Shown: positions 26,811-35,254, numbered from the stretch's first letter. The stretch is DNA of 39,031 nt from Parasulfuritortus sp. (GCA_031291185.1 JARLJM010000066.1:1-39031); one strand, 5' to 3'. Program-made: numbers and translations. Notes: generated by a model not told the origin, from the letters alone.

Positions 26811-27595
26811 TGCGTCGGGTCGGTTGGCTGGTGCTGTGGGTGGCGATTTTGCAGGGCTGTTCGTTCAGTCAGCCGCGTGCACCGATCCGGGACGCCGCCC
26901 GCCATAATCATCCGGTCCGACATCCGGTCCAGCCGACTGTCGATCATGTCATTGTCCAGCCGGGTGAGAATCTGTTCCGGATCGCGTTCGAACATGGTCT
27001 GGATTACCGCGAACTGGCGCAGTGGAACGGACTGAGTGATCCATCGAAAATCCGTGTCGGCGAAAGCCTGCGTCTGACTCCGCCGCCTGAACGGCCAGTG
27101 TCCGACAAGGCACTCCCGGCCGATAAGCCGGCCACCACGAGCCCGCCGGTCCCGGCTCCGAAGCCTGTTTCAACGCCAGTTCAGGCCGCGGTCTCAACCG
27201 TGGACACGACCGAGGAAGCGCCGTCCAGCTGGGGCTGGCCGGCTCAGGGCAAGGTGGTGACGGAGTTCAACGAGAACGTCGGGGCCAAAGGCATCGATAT
27301 CGCCGGCAAGCGGGGCAGTCCGGTCCTGGCCACGGCACCGGGGCGTGTGATCTACGCTGGAGCAGGCTTGCGCGGTTATGGCAAACTGATCATCATCAAG
27401 CACAGCAAGATTCTACTGTCGGCTTACGGTCATAATGACAAGGTGCTGGTCACCGAGGGTCAGATCGTGAAACTGGGCCAGCCCATTGCCGAGATGGGCA
27501 GTACTGACGCCGATCGGGTAAAGCTTCATTTCGAGATACGGGAATATGGCAAGCCCGTTGATCCCATGACGTATTTGTCCGGCTCGCCGGGGTGA
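26810..27595 (+). CDS. nlpD: NlpD-type lipoprotein (LysM + degenerate M23 domain)
   Basis: A 261-residue lipoprotein with lipobox ILQGC (lipidated C17), a LysM peptidoglycan-binding domain (about 44-91, [20 protein letters not shown]), a proline/alanine linker and a C-terminal M23-type domain (about 145-255). The usual first zinc histidine is replaced (KGIDIAGK), as in E. coli NlpD, which is an amidase activator rather than an enzyme. It probably activates AmiC-type amidases at division. ATG 26810 overlaps the pcm stop; TTG 26807 is unlikely. Promoters inside nlpD drive rpoS in E. coli, but I could not identify one here. Confidence 0.92.
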   Translation: MRRVGWLVLWVAILQGCSFSQPRAPIRDAARHNHPVRHPVQPTVDHVIVQPGENLFRIAFEHGLDYRELAQWNGLSDPSKIRVGESLRLTPPPERPVSDKALPADKPATTSPPVPAPKPVSTPVQAAVSTVDTTEEAPSSWGWPAQGKVVTEFNENVGAKGIDIAGKRGSPVLATAPGRVIYAGAGLRGYGKLIIIKHSKILLSAYGHNDKVLVTEGQIVKLGQPIAEMGSTDADRVKLHFEIREYGKPVDPMTYLSGSPG

Positions 27596-27605
27596 GGGTG
27601 TGAGG

Positions 27606-28538
27606 ATGCAGGAAGACGAATTCGCGGAACCGGACGAAACGGCGCCGCCGGACGGCGAGGCGCCCGAAGCGGTTGAACCGGTCGGTGAGGCGGATGCCTT
27701 TGTCGACGAGACCCATGATGTCACCCAGATTTACCTGAACGAGATCGGCCGTGAGTCGCTGCTGACGGCGGACGAAGAACGGGATCTGGCGAACCGCGTG
27801 CGCCAGGGCGATTTCAACGCCCGGCAGAGCATGATCGAACACAATCTGCGGCTGGTGGTGAATATCGCCAAGCATTACGCCAATCGCGGACTGACCCTGC
27901 TCGACCTGATCGAGGAGGGCAATCTCGGCCTGATGCACGCCCTGGACAAGTTCGAGCCGGAGCGCGGCTTCCGGTTCTCGACTTACGCCACCTGGTGGAT
28001 ACGGCAGAACATCGAGCGGGCGATCATGAACCAGTCCCGCACCATTCGCCTCCCGGTGCATATCATCAAGGAACTCAACATCTATCTTCGGGCGCAGCGC
28101 CATCTGGAAACGCACGGCATGCCCGATGCCGGCCCCGAAGACGTTGCCGCGCTGACTGGCAGGCCGGTGGAGGAAGTGCGCCGGGTCCTGCAATTGAATG
28201 ACCGCATGGCCTCGCTCGACGCACCGCTCGACATCGACCCCAGTCTGTCCATTGGCGAAGCCATCGCCGACGAGAACTCCGAGATGCCGGAGGACATGCT
28301 CCAGGCCTTCGAGGTCGAACAATATGTTCACGAGTGGCTGAACGAGTTGTCCGACAAACACCGCTGGGTGATCGAACGGCGCTTCGGCCTCAACGATCAG
28401 GAGATCGCCACGCTGGAAGAACTGGCTGAGCATCTAGGAGTGACCCGCGAGCGGGTCCGGCAGATTCAGCTGGAAGGCCTGCAGACCCTGCGCCGCATCC
28501 TGCGCCGCAAGGGTATCGCCAAGGACGGCTTGTTTTGA
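27606..28538 (+). CDS. rpoS: Stationary-phase sigma factor RpoS
   Basis: A 310-residue group 2 sigma factor. It lacks region 1.1; an acidic N-terminus leads into [20 protein letters not shown] (region 1.2). Region 2 has [36 protein letters not shown] and [19 protein letters not shown], region 3 has RTIRLPVHI, and region 4 has [20 protein letters not shown]. It directs RNA polymerase to stress and starvation genes and works with ppGpp (spoT is nearby). ATG 27606 has GAGG spaced eight bases upstream; GTG 27600 is possible. It shares one base with the HAD gene (TGATG). Confidence 0.95.
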   Translation: MQEDEFAEPDETAPPDGEAPEAVEPVGEADAFVDETHDVTQIYLNEIGRESLLTADEERDLANRVRQGDFNARQSMIEHNLRLVVNIAKHYANRGLTLLDLIEEGNLGLMHALDKFEPERGFRFSTYATWWIRQNIERAIMNQSRTIRLPVHIIKELNIYLRAQRHLETHGMPDAGPEDVAALTGRPVEEVRRVLQLNDRMASLDAPLDIDPSLSIGEAIADENSEMPEDMLQAFEVEQYVHEWLNELSDKHRWVIERRFGLNDQEIATLEELAEHLGVTRERVRQIQLEGLQTLRRILRRKGIAKDGLF

Positions 28539-29191
28539 TGTTGAAGTGGCCGGAAATCGACACCGTTCTGCTGGACATGGACGGCACGCTTCTGGACTTG
28601 CACTTCGATAACCATTTCTGGCAGGTCTACGTGCCGGAAAAATATGCCGAACAACACGGCCTGCCCGCTGCCGAAGCCCACGATGAATGCTTTCGGCGTT
28701 ACAACGCCAAGGCCGGCACGCTGGACTGGTACTGCGTGGACTACTGGACCGAGGCACTCAATCTGGACATCGCACGGCTCAAGGAGGAGGTCAGCCATCT
28801 GATCCAGGTGCATCCGGATGTGCCGGAATTCCTGACTGCAATCAAGGCCGCCGGCAAACGGGTGGCGCTGGTCACCAATGCCCATCACAAGAGCCTGAAT
28901 CTGAAAATGCGGCGTACCGGGCTGGGTGGCTATTTCGACGCCATCCACTCCTCGCACAGCTTCGGTATCGCCAAGGAAGACCCGGCGTTCTGGGCCGCGC
29001 TGCGCAAGGCGGAGCCATTTGATCCCGCGCACACGCTGCTGGTCGATGACAGCCTGCCGGTTCTGCGCTCCGCGGCGACTTATGGCATCGGCCACCTCCT
29101 GGCCATCCGCAAGCCGGATACCAGGCAACCCGACAAAGACACGGCCGAGTTCGCCGCAATCACCCGGTTTTCCGAAGTCATCCCGGCATGA
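28538..29191 (+). CDS. yrfG: HAD-family hydrolase, YrfG-like nucleotidase
   Basis: A 217-residue HAD phosphatase. The nucleophile motif is LLDMDGTLLDLHFDNHFW, very like YrfG, and is followed by a helical cap. Motif II is LVTNAHHK, motif III lies around FGIAKEDPAFW, and motif IV is LLVDDSLPVLRSA. E. coli YrfG hydrolyses GMP and IMP; the substrate here is inferred from that similarity. ATG 28538 overlaps the rpoS stop and the gene's own stop overlaps the Crp-type regulator start (ATGA), so it is a true operon member between them. Confidence 0.85.
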   Translation: MLKWPEIDTVLLDMDGTLLDLHFDNHFWQVYVPEKYAEQHGLPAAEAHDECFRRYNAKAGTLDWYCVDYWTEALNLDIARLKEEVSHLIQVHPDVPEFLTAIKAAGKRVALVTNAHHKSLNLKMRRTGLGGYFDAIHSSHSFGIAKEDPAFWAALRKAEPFDPAHTLLVDDSLPVLRSAATYGIGHLLAIRKPDTRQPDKDTAEFAAITRFSEVIPA

Positions 29192-29871
29192 GCCAGGAGG
29201 TTTTCGGCCAGGACATGCGCCGCGCTTACCTGTTCTCCGGCCTGGAGGATAGTCAGTATCAGGAAATCATGGCCCATGCCAAACCGGTCGAACTGGCGGC
29301 CGGTCAATCGCTGTTTGCCCAGGGCGATCCAGTGACCGGGTTTTACTGGGTTGTCGAGGGCTTGATCCGGCTATATCGTAGCTCGCCGCAGGGCGACGAG
29401 AAGGTGATCGAATTGATCGGCCCCGGACGCTTCTTTGCCGAGGCGGCCCTGTTCATGGGCGGCCGTTTCCCGGTGAACGCGGCAGCACAAACCACTTCGC
29501 GACTGATCGCCATCGACAGCACCAGCTTTCGCGCCTGGCTGGCCCAGGATGCCAGTCGCTGCTTCAAGCTCATGGCAGGCATGAGCGCCCGGCTGCATAA
29601 ACTGGTCAACGAGATCGACAGTCTGGCGTTGATGAAGGGAACGGATCGTCTGCTGCAATATCTGATCGACCATTCCGATCCTGACGAATCCGGTCAGATG
29701 GTGGTGGAACTGGAGGCGCCCAAGCAGGTCATCGCCTCACGGATCGGCGTCAAGCCGGAGACCTTGTCCCGGCTGCTGCACAAACTGACCGACCTGGGCT
29801 ACATCGAGATGAAAGACAACACGCTGTTGATCAAGGATTCCGAGGCGCTGCGTTCGGCGGGGCTGGAGTAA
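29188..29871 (+). CDS. Crp/Fnr-family transcriptional regulator
   Basis: A 227-residue regulator with a cyclic-nucleotide-binding-type beta barrel (about 15-125; LFAQGDPVTGFYWVVEGLIR, IGPGRFFAEAALFMGG), a dimer helix, and a winged helix-turn-helix (KQVIASRIGVKPETLSRLL). No N-terminal cysteine cluster is present, so it is not an oxygen-sensing Fe-S Fnr; no heme motif is obvious. The effector is unknown. It is the last gene of the surE-rpoS string and converges on the histidine kinase with a four-base gap. Confidence 0.9.
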   Translation: MSQEVFGQDMRRAYLFSGLEDSQYQEIMAHAKPVELAAGQSLFAQGDPVTGFYWVVEGLIRLYRSSPQGDEKVIELIGPGRFFAEAALFMGGRFPVNAAAQTTSRLIAIDSTSFRAWLAQDASRCFKLMAGMSARLHKLVNEIDSLALMKGTDRLLQYLIDHSDPDESGQMVVELEAPKQVIASRIGVKPETLSRLLHKLTDLGYIEMKDNTLLIKDSEALRSAGLE

Positions 29872-29875
29872 GGCC

Positions 29876-30979
29876 TTAGTCGACGCCGGCTCGGGATGCC
29901 ATCGGCAGGTGTATTTCCATGCGCAAGCCACCGCTTTCCCTGTTCGTCGCCCGGATAGTCCCGCGATGGGCCTCGATTACTTCGCGGGTGATCGCCAGGC
30001 CGAGTCCATAACCGTCATTGCCTCGATTCTCGTGGAAGCGGACAAAGGGTTCGAACATTGCGCCCAGAGCGGATTCGGGCATGCCAGAGCCCTCGTCGTC
30101 GATGTGGATGACCAGCATATCCTCCGATCGAGCTACCACTACGTCGATTCGGGTGCTATTGAACGTGTGCCGGACGGCGTTGCGGATGACGTTCTCGATG
30201 GCCCTGTGCAACAGGTCTGCACGGCCTTTTATGGTCATTTCGTCAAGGCGGGCGGCCAGTTCGACCCGGCAGCCTTTGGCTTCAGCTTCGAAACGGGCGT
30301 CTTCGATGATTTCGGAAACCAACTCTTCAATATCGACTTCGTCCTCCAGGTTGCCGTAGGCGCGGGCTTCGAGCCGGGACAGGGTCAACAGTTCCTCCAT
30401 CAGCCCATCGATCCGTCCAGACTCGCGTTCGATCCGTTCGATCGCAGCCTGGGTTTTTTCAGGTTGTTGCCGGGCCAGATCGATAGCCAGTTGCATCCGG
30501 GCCAGAGGTGAGCGGACCTCGTGCGAGACGTGGTGAAGCAGCCGGCGCTGGCTGTCGAGAAGTAGTTTTAGTTGTTTCGCCGTGCTGTCGAAGTCCCGTC
30601 CCAGATCGGCCAGTTCATCTCGCCGTTTGCCCATGTCGGCTGTCAGGCGGACATCGAAATTGCCCCGGGCGACTTCCTTGAATGCAGCGCGCAGGCCAAG
30701 GATGGGCTTGGATAGATGGCGGGCCAGCAGAAAAGCGAAAGCCAGGCTCGCCAGCAGGCCAATGCCAATGGGCAACAATGGTATTTCGTGGGGCGGCATC
30801 CGTGCGGGGGGAGGCGGCGGACGTCCTGATTGAGTATCAGGAGCAGTCATCCCCGGTGGATTAGGGGGCGGGAAGCCATGGTTTGGAACCATGAACCAGA
30901 ACAGCGTGCTGACGGCGGCGGTAGTCGCGACCTGGGCCAGGAATATGGTCAGGAAAATTTTCCAGAACAGCCTGCCCAT
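29876..30979 (-). CDS. Cpx-type sensor histidine kinase with a proline-rich periplasmic loop
   Basis: A 367-residue kinase. Membrane helices are at about 9-31 and 68-86, enclosing a periplasmic segment of only about 36 residues that holds 15 prolines (including PPPPP). HAMP covers about 87-140 and the H-box SHEVRSPLARM contains H153. The N-box NVIRNAVRHT and G-boxes DDEGSGMPE and GYGLGLAI show an intact ATPase. It resembles CpxA/RstB-type kinases but has no folded sensor domain of normal size. It is the distal gene, three bases after its response regulator. Confidence 0.9.
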   Translation of the reverse strand: MGRLFWKIFLTIFLAQVATTAAVSTLFWFMVPNHGFPPPNPPGMTAPDTQSGRPPPPPARMPPHEIPLLPIGIGLLASLAFAFLLARHLSKPILGLRAAFKEVARGNFDVRLTADMGKRRDELADLGRDFDSTAKQLKLLLDSQRRLLHHVSHEVRSPLARMQLAIDLARQQPEKTQAAIERIERESGRIDGLMEELLTLSRLEARAYGNLEDEVDIEELVSEIIEDARFEAEAKGCRVELAARLDEMTIKGRADLLHRAIENVIRNAVRHTFNSTRIDVVVARSEDMLVIHIDDEGSGMPESALGAMFEPFVRFHENRGNDGYGLGLAITREVIEAHRGTIRATNRESGGLRMEIHLPMASRAGVD

Positions 30980-30982
30980 CGT

Positions 30983-31666
30983 TTATTCCCGAATCAACTG
31001 GTAACCCTGTCTGAACACGGTCTGGATGATGGAGCGTCCGTCTGCGGGCATGCCAAGTTTTTCCCTGATCTTGCTCAAATGCACTTCGATACTGCGGTCG
31101 AATTTGGTCAATGGCCGGCCGAGGCCCTGTTCCGACAACTCATTTTTGTTGACGATGCGCCCCGCATTGCGAGCGAGAACTTCAAGCAGGTTGAATTCGG
31201 TGCTGGTCAGTTCCAGGGGGGCATTGCGCCACTGGGCGCGACGCTGTTCAGGCCACATGACGAGGTCGCCGACCGTAATCGGCTGGGTACCTGGGTGCTC
31301 GGCCCTGCCCGTGCGGCGCAGGATGGCACGGATTCGTGCGGTCAATTCCCGCGCTGTGCACGGTTTCGGCACATAGTCGTCTGCACCCAGTTCCAGACCG
31401 ATGATGCGGTCGGTGTCGTCGCCTTTGGCTGTCAGCATCAGCACTGGAATCTGGCTGTGTCCGCGCAGACGGGCCAGTACCTCGATGCCGCTCAGGCGCG
31501 GCATCATGACATCCAGAACGGCGATGTCGAAATCGCTGCTTAGCGCCCGCTCCAGCCCCTGCTCCCCGTTATGCGCGGTTTCGACATCGAAGCCTTCCCT
31601 GGTCAGGTAATCCTGCATCATGTCGACCAGTTCGACGTCGTCGTCCACCAGCAGCACCTTGTTCAT
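30983..31666 (-). CDS. OmpR/CpxR-family response regulator
   Basis: A receiver plus winged-helix regulator (227 residues from ATG 31666). The acidic pocket is VDDD, the phosphoacceptor is D52 in VLDVMMPRLSG, and MLTAKGDD carries the conserved Thr and Lys. The C-terminal domain ends with SIEVHLSKIREKLG and QTVFRQGYQLIRE. An in-frame ATG at 31696 would add ten residues rich in lysine; the family N-terminus favours 31666, and neither has a strong ribosome site. It is divergent from the Spy-like gene, whose upstream region carries a CpxR-like TTAAC direct repeat. Confidence 0.9.
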   Translation of the reverse strand: MNKVLLVDDDVELVDMMQDYLTREGFDVETAHNGEQGLERALSSDFDIAVLDVMMPRLSGIEVLARLRGHSQIPVLMLTAKGDDTDRIIGLELGADDYVPKPCTARELTARIRAILRRTGRAEHPGTQPITVGDLVMWPEQRRAQWRNAPLELTSTEFNLLEVLARNAGRIVNKNELSEQGLGRPLTKFDRSIEVHLSKIREKLGMPADGRSIIQTVFRQGYQLIRE

Positions 31667-31747
31667 CGGGGGCTTCTTTTTCTTGTCATTCTTCATAACC
31701 GGATGATAGTCGGCGGTTCGGATTCGAAAGACGATTCGGCAGCGGTT

Positions 31748-31762
31748 TTAACATTTTTTAAC
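31748..31762. promoter_or_regulatory. CpxR-like direct repeat TTAAC-N5-TTAAC
   Basis: Two TTAAC half-sites (31748-31752 and 31758-31762) are exactly one helical turn apart between the divergent regulator and Spy-like genes. Read on the minus strand this is GTTAA-N5-GTTAA, close to the E. coli CpxR box GTAAA-N5-GTAAA. It is a likely binding site for the adjacent regulator (inference). Confidence 0.5.
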
Positions 31763-31828
31763 GAAAACAGGTTTTTCAACAATTTACCCGTCATTAATGG
31801 CGCTTTACCTCCTTGTCCAGAGAATGGT

Positions 31829-31837
31829 CATGGGTCA
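31829..31837 (+). promoter_or_regulatory. Shared element CATGGGTCA (copy 1)
   Basis: A 9-base sequence 37 bases before the Spy-like start. The same 9 bases occur before the EF-hand gene at 32639-32647, in each case downstream of TTAAC repeats. Confidence 0.35.
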
Positions 31838-31873
31838 CTAACCCACTGCTCAACCCCTCAAGGAAAGGAATTG

Positions 31874-32440
31874 ATGATGAAGCTTAACTGCATTCCGGCA
31901 CTCGGATTGTTGCTTACCGGGGCGATGGTCCTGCTGCTGGCGGGCCAGGCTCAAGCCCAGCCGCCGGGTAATCCCGGGCTGGATGATGAGATGAATCTGG
32001 CCCTGCCATTTTTTGAGCCGCCCTTGCCACCAGGGTCGTGCATGGATGACAGGCTGCCGGGACCTCCCTTGACCGGTGCGATGCCGTTGCCGCCGATGCT
32101 GCATGACTTGCGCTTGACCGAGGCGCAAAGCGACAGGGTGTTCGCCATTGTGTATGCGATGGCGCCTCAGATGCGTGAACAGACCAAGGCGATCCGGAAA
32201 CTGGAAGAGGCGCTGCGCGATTCCGTGTTTACCGATGGTTATGACGAAACCAGACTCAAGCCGGTGATTGACGCCGGCGCAAAGGCTATTGCATCGATGA
32301 TTGCGATGCAGGCCCACGCTGATCACCAGTTATGCGAACTGTTGACTCCTGAGCAGCGCAAACAGGTCGCGACCCGTAATGACGATCCAGGCCGCGATCG
32401 ACGAATCCACCCCTCACGGCAGGAATTGCCGGTCCGATAA
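31874..32440 (+). CDS. Spy/CpxP-like periplasmic protein
   Basis: A 188-residue exported protein with a clear signal peptide (LGLLLTGAMVLLLAGQAQA, likely cut after residue 28). The mature start is proline-rich (FFEPPLPPGSC, PLTGAMPLPP). The helical part contains LTEAQSDRVFAIVYAM and a second LTPEQRKQ, the LTxxQ repeats of the Spy/CpxP family. Two cysteines (PGSCMDD and QLCELL) remain in the mature protein. Family members bind unfolded envelope proteins or metals and damp Cpx-type kinases. ATG 31874 follows AGGAAAGGAA at 31861-31870. It is divergent from the two-component genes. Confidence 0.8.
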   Translation: MMKLNCIPALGLLLTGAMVLLLAGQAQAQPPGNPGLDDEMNLALPFFEPPLPPGSCMDDRLPGPPLTGAMPLPPMLHDLRLTEAQSDRVFAIVYAMAPQMREQTKAIRKLEEALRDSVFTDGYDETRLKPVIDAGAKAIASMIAMQAHADHQLCELLTPEQRKQVATRNDDPGRDRRIHPSRQELPVR

Positions 32441-32537
32441 ATTTTGCCGCCAGTGGGGCGCTGACTTGCCGGTTGGCGTCACGTACGGCGCCAAATGGAA
32501 GGTTGTGGGCTTGGGTCTTGACGCAATCCGAAATCGC

Positions 32538-32562
32538 TTAACAAATTTTTAATTCGTTTAAC
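32538..32562. promoter_or_regulatory. CpxR-like repeats upstream of the EF-hand gene
   Basis: TTAAC occurs at 32538-32542 and 32558-32562, two helical turns apart, with the related TTTAA in phase between them at 32548-32552. This resembles the 31748-31762 site and suggests control by the same response regulator. Confidence 0.4.
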
Positions 32563-32638
32563 CTAAGGCACTGAAAAGTTTGATGTTTGTTGGCCGATAT
32601 CTTGCACGTAAATAGCAGCCAGCCACGCTAACTGCGGC

Positions 32639-32647
32639 CATGGGTCA
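32639..32647 (+). promoter_or_regulatory. Shared element CATGGGTCA (copy 2)
   Basis: Identical to 31829-31837. It starts 77 bases after the last TTAAC, compared with 67 in the other promoter, a difference of one helical turn. Confidence 0.35.
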
Positions 32648-32721
32648 TTCGCTTTGGAGTGTCACGGAAGTGTGGTTGCCATGAGCGTTTATATACATGC
32701 AAGACAGAAAAGGAGTCCGTC

Positions 32722-33483
32722 ATGAGCAGCATCAGCAGCATCAGCAGCAGCGGGTATGCCTCGCAAATCGCCAGCACGCTTTTTTCCAAGCTGGATACCA
32801 AGAATCAAGGTTATTTCGAAGTCAGCGATTTGCAGTCGGCCTTCGATAGCGCATCCGGTTCTTCGACAACCTCTTCATCCAGCAGTGCCAGTGATGTATT
32901 CAGCCAACTGGATAGCAACAGCGACGGCAAGGTCACCAAGGACGAGCTGTCCAGCAGTCTGCAAAAGCTGGCCAGTGAACTGGACAGTCAGTACAACAGC
33001 ATGCGGACGAGCGGGACGAATGGAACGAGCGGCACCGGTGACATGCCGCCCCCACCGCCACCGGACGGAGCTGGCGGCATGCCACCGCCGCCGCCGAGCG
33101 ACTCGAACAGCTCAAGTAGTTCGGATAGCTCGGGTTTTACCAAGGATCAGTTGCAAAGCCAGCTTGATCAAATAGGAACGACCGACAGCCAGCGCTCCAG
33201 CCTGATCTCCCAAATCGTGAATAACTTCGCTTCGGCGGATACGAACGGCGACGGCAAGGTCAGTGCCTCGGAAGCGATGGCGTTCGACAAGTCCAACAAC
33301 GCGTCCAGTTCCTCATCGTCCAGCACCAGCAATACGACGACAACCAGCTCGGCCGGTTCGGCCGCGTCTACAAGCGCCAGCGACCAAGCCAATATCATGC
33401 GCATGATCATGCAATTGATGCAGTCCTATGGTCAGGCTGACAGCAGTTCGACAACATCCAGCACGCTTTCAACGACTGCTTGA
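32722..33483 (+). CDS. EF-hand calcium-binding protein, Ser/Pro-rich
   Basis: A 253-residue protein with two canonical EF-hand loops, DSNSDGKVTKDE (64-75) and DTNGDGKVSASE (173-184), and a degenerate one, DTKNQGYFEVSD (25-36). Two polyproline runs (109-114 and 121-125) sit in the middle, and long serine/threonine runs fill the linkers and C-terminus. No signal peptide is seen, so location is unclear. Similar proteins are often named XopAW-like after a Xanthomonas type III effector, but no secretion genes are here and that role should not be assumed. ATG 32722 follows AAAGGAG. It converges on the Mth938-like gene. Confidence 0.88.
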   Translation: MSSISSISSSGYASQIASTLFSKLDTKNQGYFEVSDLQSAFDSASGSSTTSSSSSASDVFSQLDSNSDGKVTKDELSSSLQKLASELDSQYNSMRTSGTNGTSGTGDMPPPPPPDGAGGMPPPPPSDSNSSSSSDSSGFTKDQLQSQLDQIGTTDSQRSSLISQIVNNFASADTNGDGKVSASEAMAFDKSNNASSSSSSSTSNTTTTSSAGSAASTSASDQANIMRMIMQLMQSYGQADSSSTTSSTLSTTA

Positions 33484-33511
33484 TTTGTATGGGGCCTGGG
33501 TCGAATCTGGC

Positions 33512-33886
33512 TCAGGACCCTACGATCAGTGCCGCCGCGACCTTGCGGCCTTCGGCTGCGAGAATATTGTAGGTCCGGCAGGCGGCGCCGGTATCCATGT
33601 GTTCGAGGCTGATTCCGGCTGCAATCAGGGCCTGGTAGAGCGAGGGATGGGGGAAGCGGTGCCGGGTTCCGGTGCCCAGCAGAACCAGTTCCGGCTGTAA
33701 TTCGGCCAACTGGCTGAAATGCGCGGGTGTCAGCAACCCGAATTCGGATACCGGCCAATCAGGCAAAATCCTCTCTGGCAGCACGATCAGGCTGGCCTGA
33801 TGGCGCTGGTCTCTGATCTGGACGTAGCCGTCTCCATAGGCAGAGATCAGGTTCAGTCCGGGGGCGTGGGAGAGGTGCAGTTTCAT
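33512..33886 (-). CDS. Mth938-like (DUF498) domain protein
   Basis: A 124-residue protein of the Mth938/DUF498 family (related to NDUFAF3). It begins MKLHLSHAPGLNLISAYGDG, then SLIVLPERILPDWPV, LVLLGTGTRHRFP (typical LLGTG core) and MDTGAACRTYNILAAEGRKV. The molecular role in bacteria is not established. ATG 33886 fits the family start; ATG 33922 would add 12 residues and has no better ribosome site. It is divergent from alaA, a neighbourhood common in beta-proteobacteria. Confidence 0.88.
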   Translation of the reverse strand: MKLHLSHAPGLNLISAYGDGYVQIRDQRHQASLIVLPERILPDWPVSEFGLLTPAHFSQLAELQPELVLLGTGTRHRFPHPSLYQALIAAGISLEHMDTGAACRTYNILAAEGRKVAAALIVGS

Positions 33887-34027
33887 GGGCTGTCGGGTAA
33901 GATTACACGCTTTTACAAGCATATCGCACGACCATGCGCCAATCGCCTAAGAGTTCTCCCGAATTTGGGCATCCAGCCCGATGGGATGCATGACGTGACG
34001 ACTGCCAAACGAGTCAGAAAGCCCCGT

Positions 34028-35254
34028 ATGCGTCCGCTGAAGAAATCCGCCAAACTTGCCAACGTCTGCTACGACATCCGCGGACCGGTGATGGCCCGCG
34101 CCAAGCAGCTGGAAGAGGAGGGCCATCGCATCCTCAAGCTGAACATCGGCAACCTGGCGCCGTTCGGCTTCGATGCACCGGAAGAGATCGTCCAGGACGT
34201 GATCCGCAATCTGCCCGATGCGGCTGGTTACTGTGACTCCAAGGGTCTGTTCTCGGCCCGCAAGGCGATCATGCACGAGACCCAGCGAATCGGCATCAAG
34301 GGCGTGCAGATCGAGGACATCTACATCGGCAACGGCGTCTCTGAACTGATCGTGATGACCATGCAGGCGCTGCTCGACATTGGCGACGAGGTGCTGCTGC
34401 CGGCACCGGACTATCCGCTCTGGACGGCGGGCGTCACCCTGGCCGGCGGCACGCCGCGCCATTACCTGTGCGACGAGGGTGCCGGCTGGTTGCCGGACCT
34501 GGACGACATCCGGTCCAAGATCACGCCCAAGACCAAGGCCATCGTCGTCATCAATCCGAACAATCCGACTGGAGCGTTGTATCCGGACGATCTGCTCAAG
34601 GCCTTGATCGAGATCGCCCGCGAACACCAGCTGGTGATCTGCGCCGACGAGATTTACGACAAGATGCTGTATGACGGCAACAAGCACACGCCGATGGCTT
34701 CGCTGGCCGACGACCTGTTGATCCTGACCTACAACGGCCTGTCCAAGAACTACCGCTCCTGCGGCTACCGGACCGGCTGGGTGGTGCTGTCGGGCGAGAA
34801 ACGGCATGCCCAGGACTTTATCGAGGGCCTGACCATGCTGGCCTCGATGCGGCTGTGCGCCAACGTGCCCGCGCAGCATGCGATCCAGACCGCCCTGGGC
34901 GGCTATCAGAGCATCAACGAACTGGTCGCGCCGGACGGCCGGCTGACCCGCCAGCGCGACATCGCCTGGGAGATGCTCAACGCGATGCCCGGCGTGACCT
35001 GCATGAAACCCAAGGCGACCCTGTATGTTTTTCCCCGGCTGGACCCGAAGGTCTACCCGATCCAGAACGACCAGCAATTCATCCTGGAAATGCTGGAAGA
35101 GGAAAAGGTGCTGGTCGTGCAGGGCACGGGCTTCAACTGGCCCAATCCCGACCATTTCCGGGTGGTTTTCCTGCCCCATGAAGAGGTGCTGCGCGAAGCC
35201 TTCCAGCGCATGGAACGCTTCCTGATCGCTTATCGCAAGCGCCACTCGACCTGA
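34028..35254 (+). CDS. alaA: Alanine-synthesising PLP aminotransferase (AlaA-like)
   Basis: A 408-residue class I aminotransferase very similar in pattern to E. coli AlaA: KSAKLANVCYDIRGPVMARA at the start, RNLPDAAGYCDSKGL, EDIYIGNGVSELIV, VINPNNPTGALYPDD and the PLP lysine K240 in YNGLSKNYRS. It makes alanine from pyruvate and glutamate. The E. coli NPAPFGF motif reads NLAPFGF here. ATG 34028 gives the family length; ATG 33986 is in frame and would add 14 residues. It lies 23 bases before hom. Confidence 0.92.
   Translation: MRPLKKSAKLANVCYDIRGPVMARAKQLEEEGHRILKLNIGNLAPFGFDAPEEIVQDVIRNLPDAAGYCDSKGLFSARKAIMHETQRIGIKGVQIEDIYIGNGVSELIVMTMQALLDIGDEVLLPAPDYPLWTAGVTLAGGTPRHYLCDEGAGWLPDLDDIRSKITPKTKAIVVINPNNPTGALYPDDLLKALIEIAREHQLVICADEIYDKMLYDGNKHTPMASLADDLLILTYNGLSKNYRSCGYRTGWVVLSGEKRHAQDFIEGLTMLASMRLCANVPAQHAIQTALGGYQSINELVAPDGRLTRQRDIAWEMLNAMPGVTCMKPKATLYVFPRLDPKVYPIQNDQQFILEMLEEEKVLVVQGTGFNWPNPDHFRVVFLPHEEVLREAFQRMERFLIAYRKRHST

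Larger units (their letters stand above)
32441..32721 (+). other. Intergenic region before the EF-hand gene
   Basis: No gene is seen. It contains an inverted repeat TTGGCG/CGCCAA (32473-32478/32489-32494) without a T run, then AT-rich sequence with the TTAAC repeats, CATGGGTCA at 32639-32647, and the AAAGGAG ribosome site of the next gene. Confidence 0.5.

Noticed and set aside
32473..32494. Inverted repeat TTGGCG/CGCCAA after the Spy-like gene
   Set aside because: It has no T run and a loop with a palindrome; not a convincing terminator.
32722..33483. Naming the EF-hand protein a type III effector (XopAW)
   Set aside because: Similarity is confined to the EF-hand/low-complexity layout, no secretion genes are nearby, and such proteins occur in bacteria without type III secretion.
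33490..33525. Imperfect hairpin between the EF-hand and Mth938-like genes
   Set aside because: The stem is short with a bulge and there is no T run on either strand, so it was not called a bidirectional terminator.
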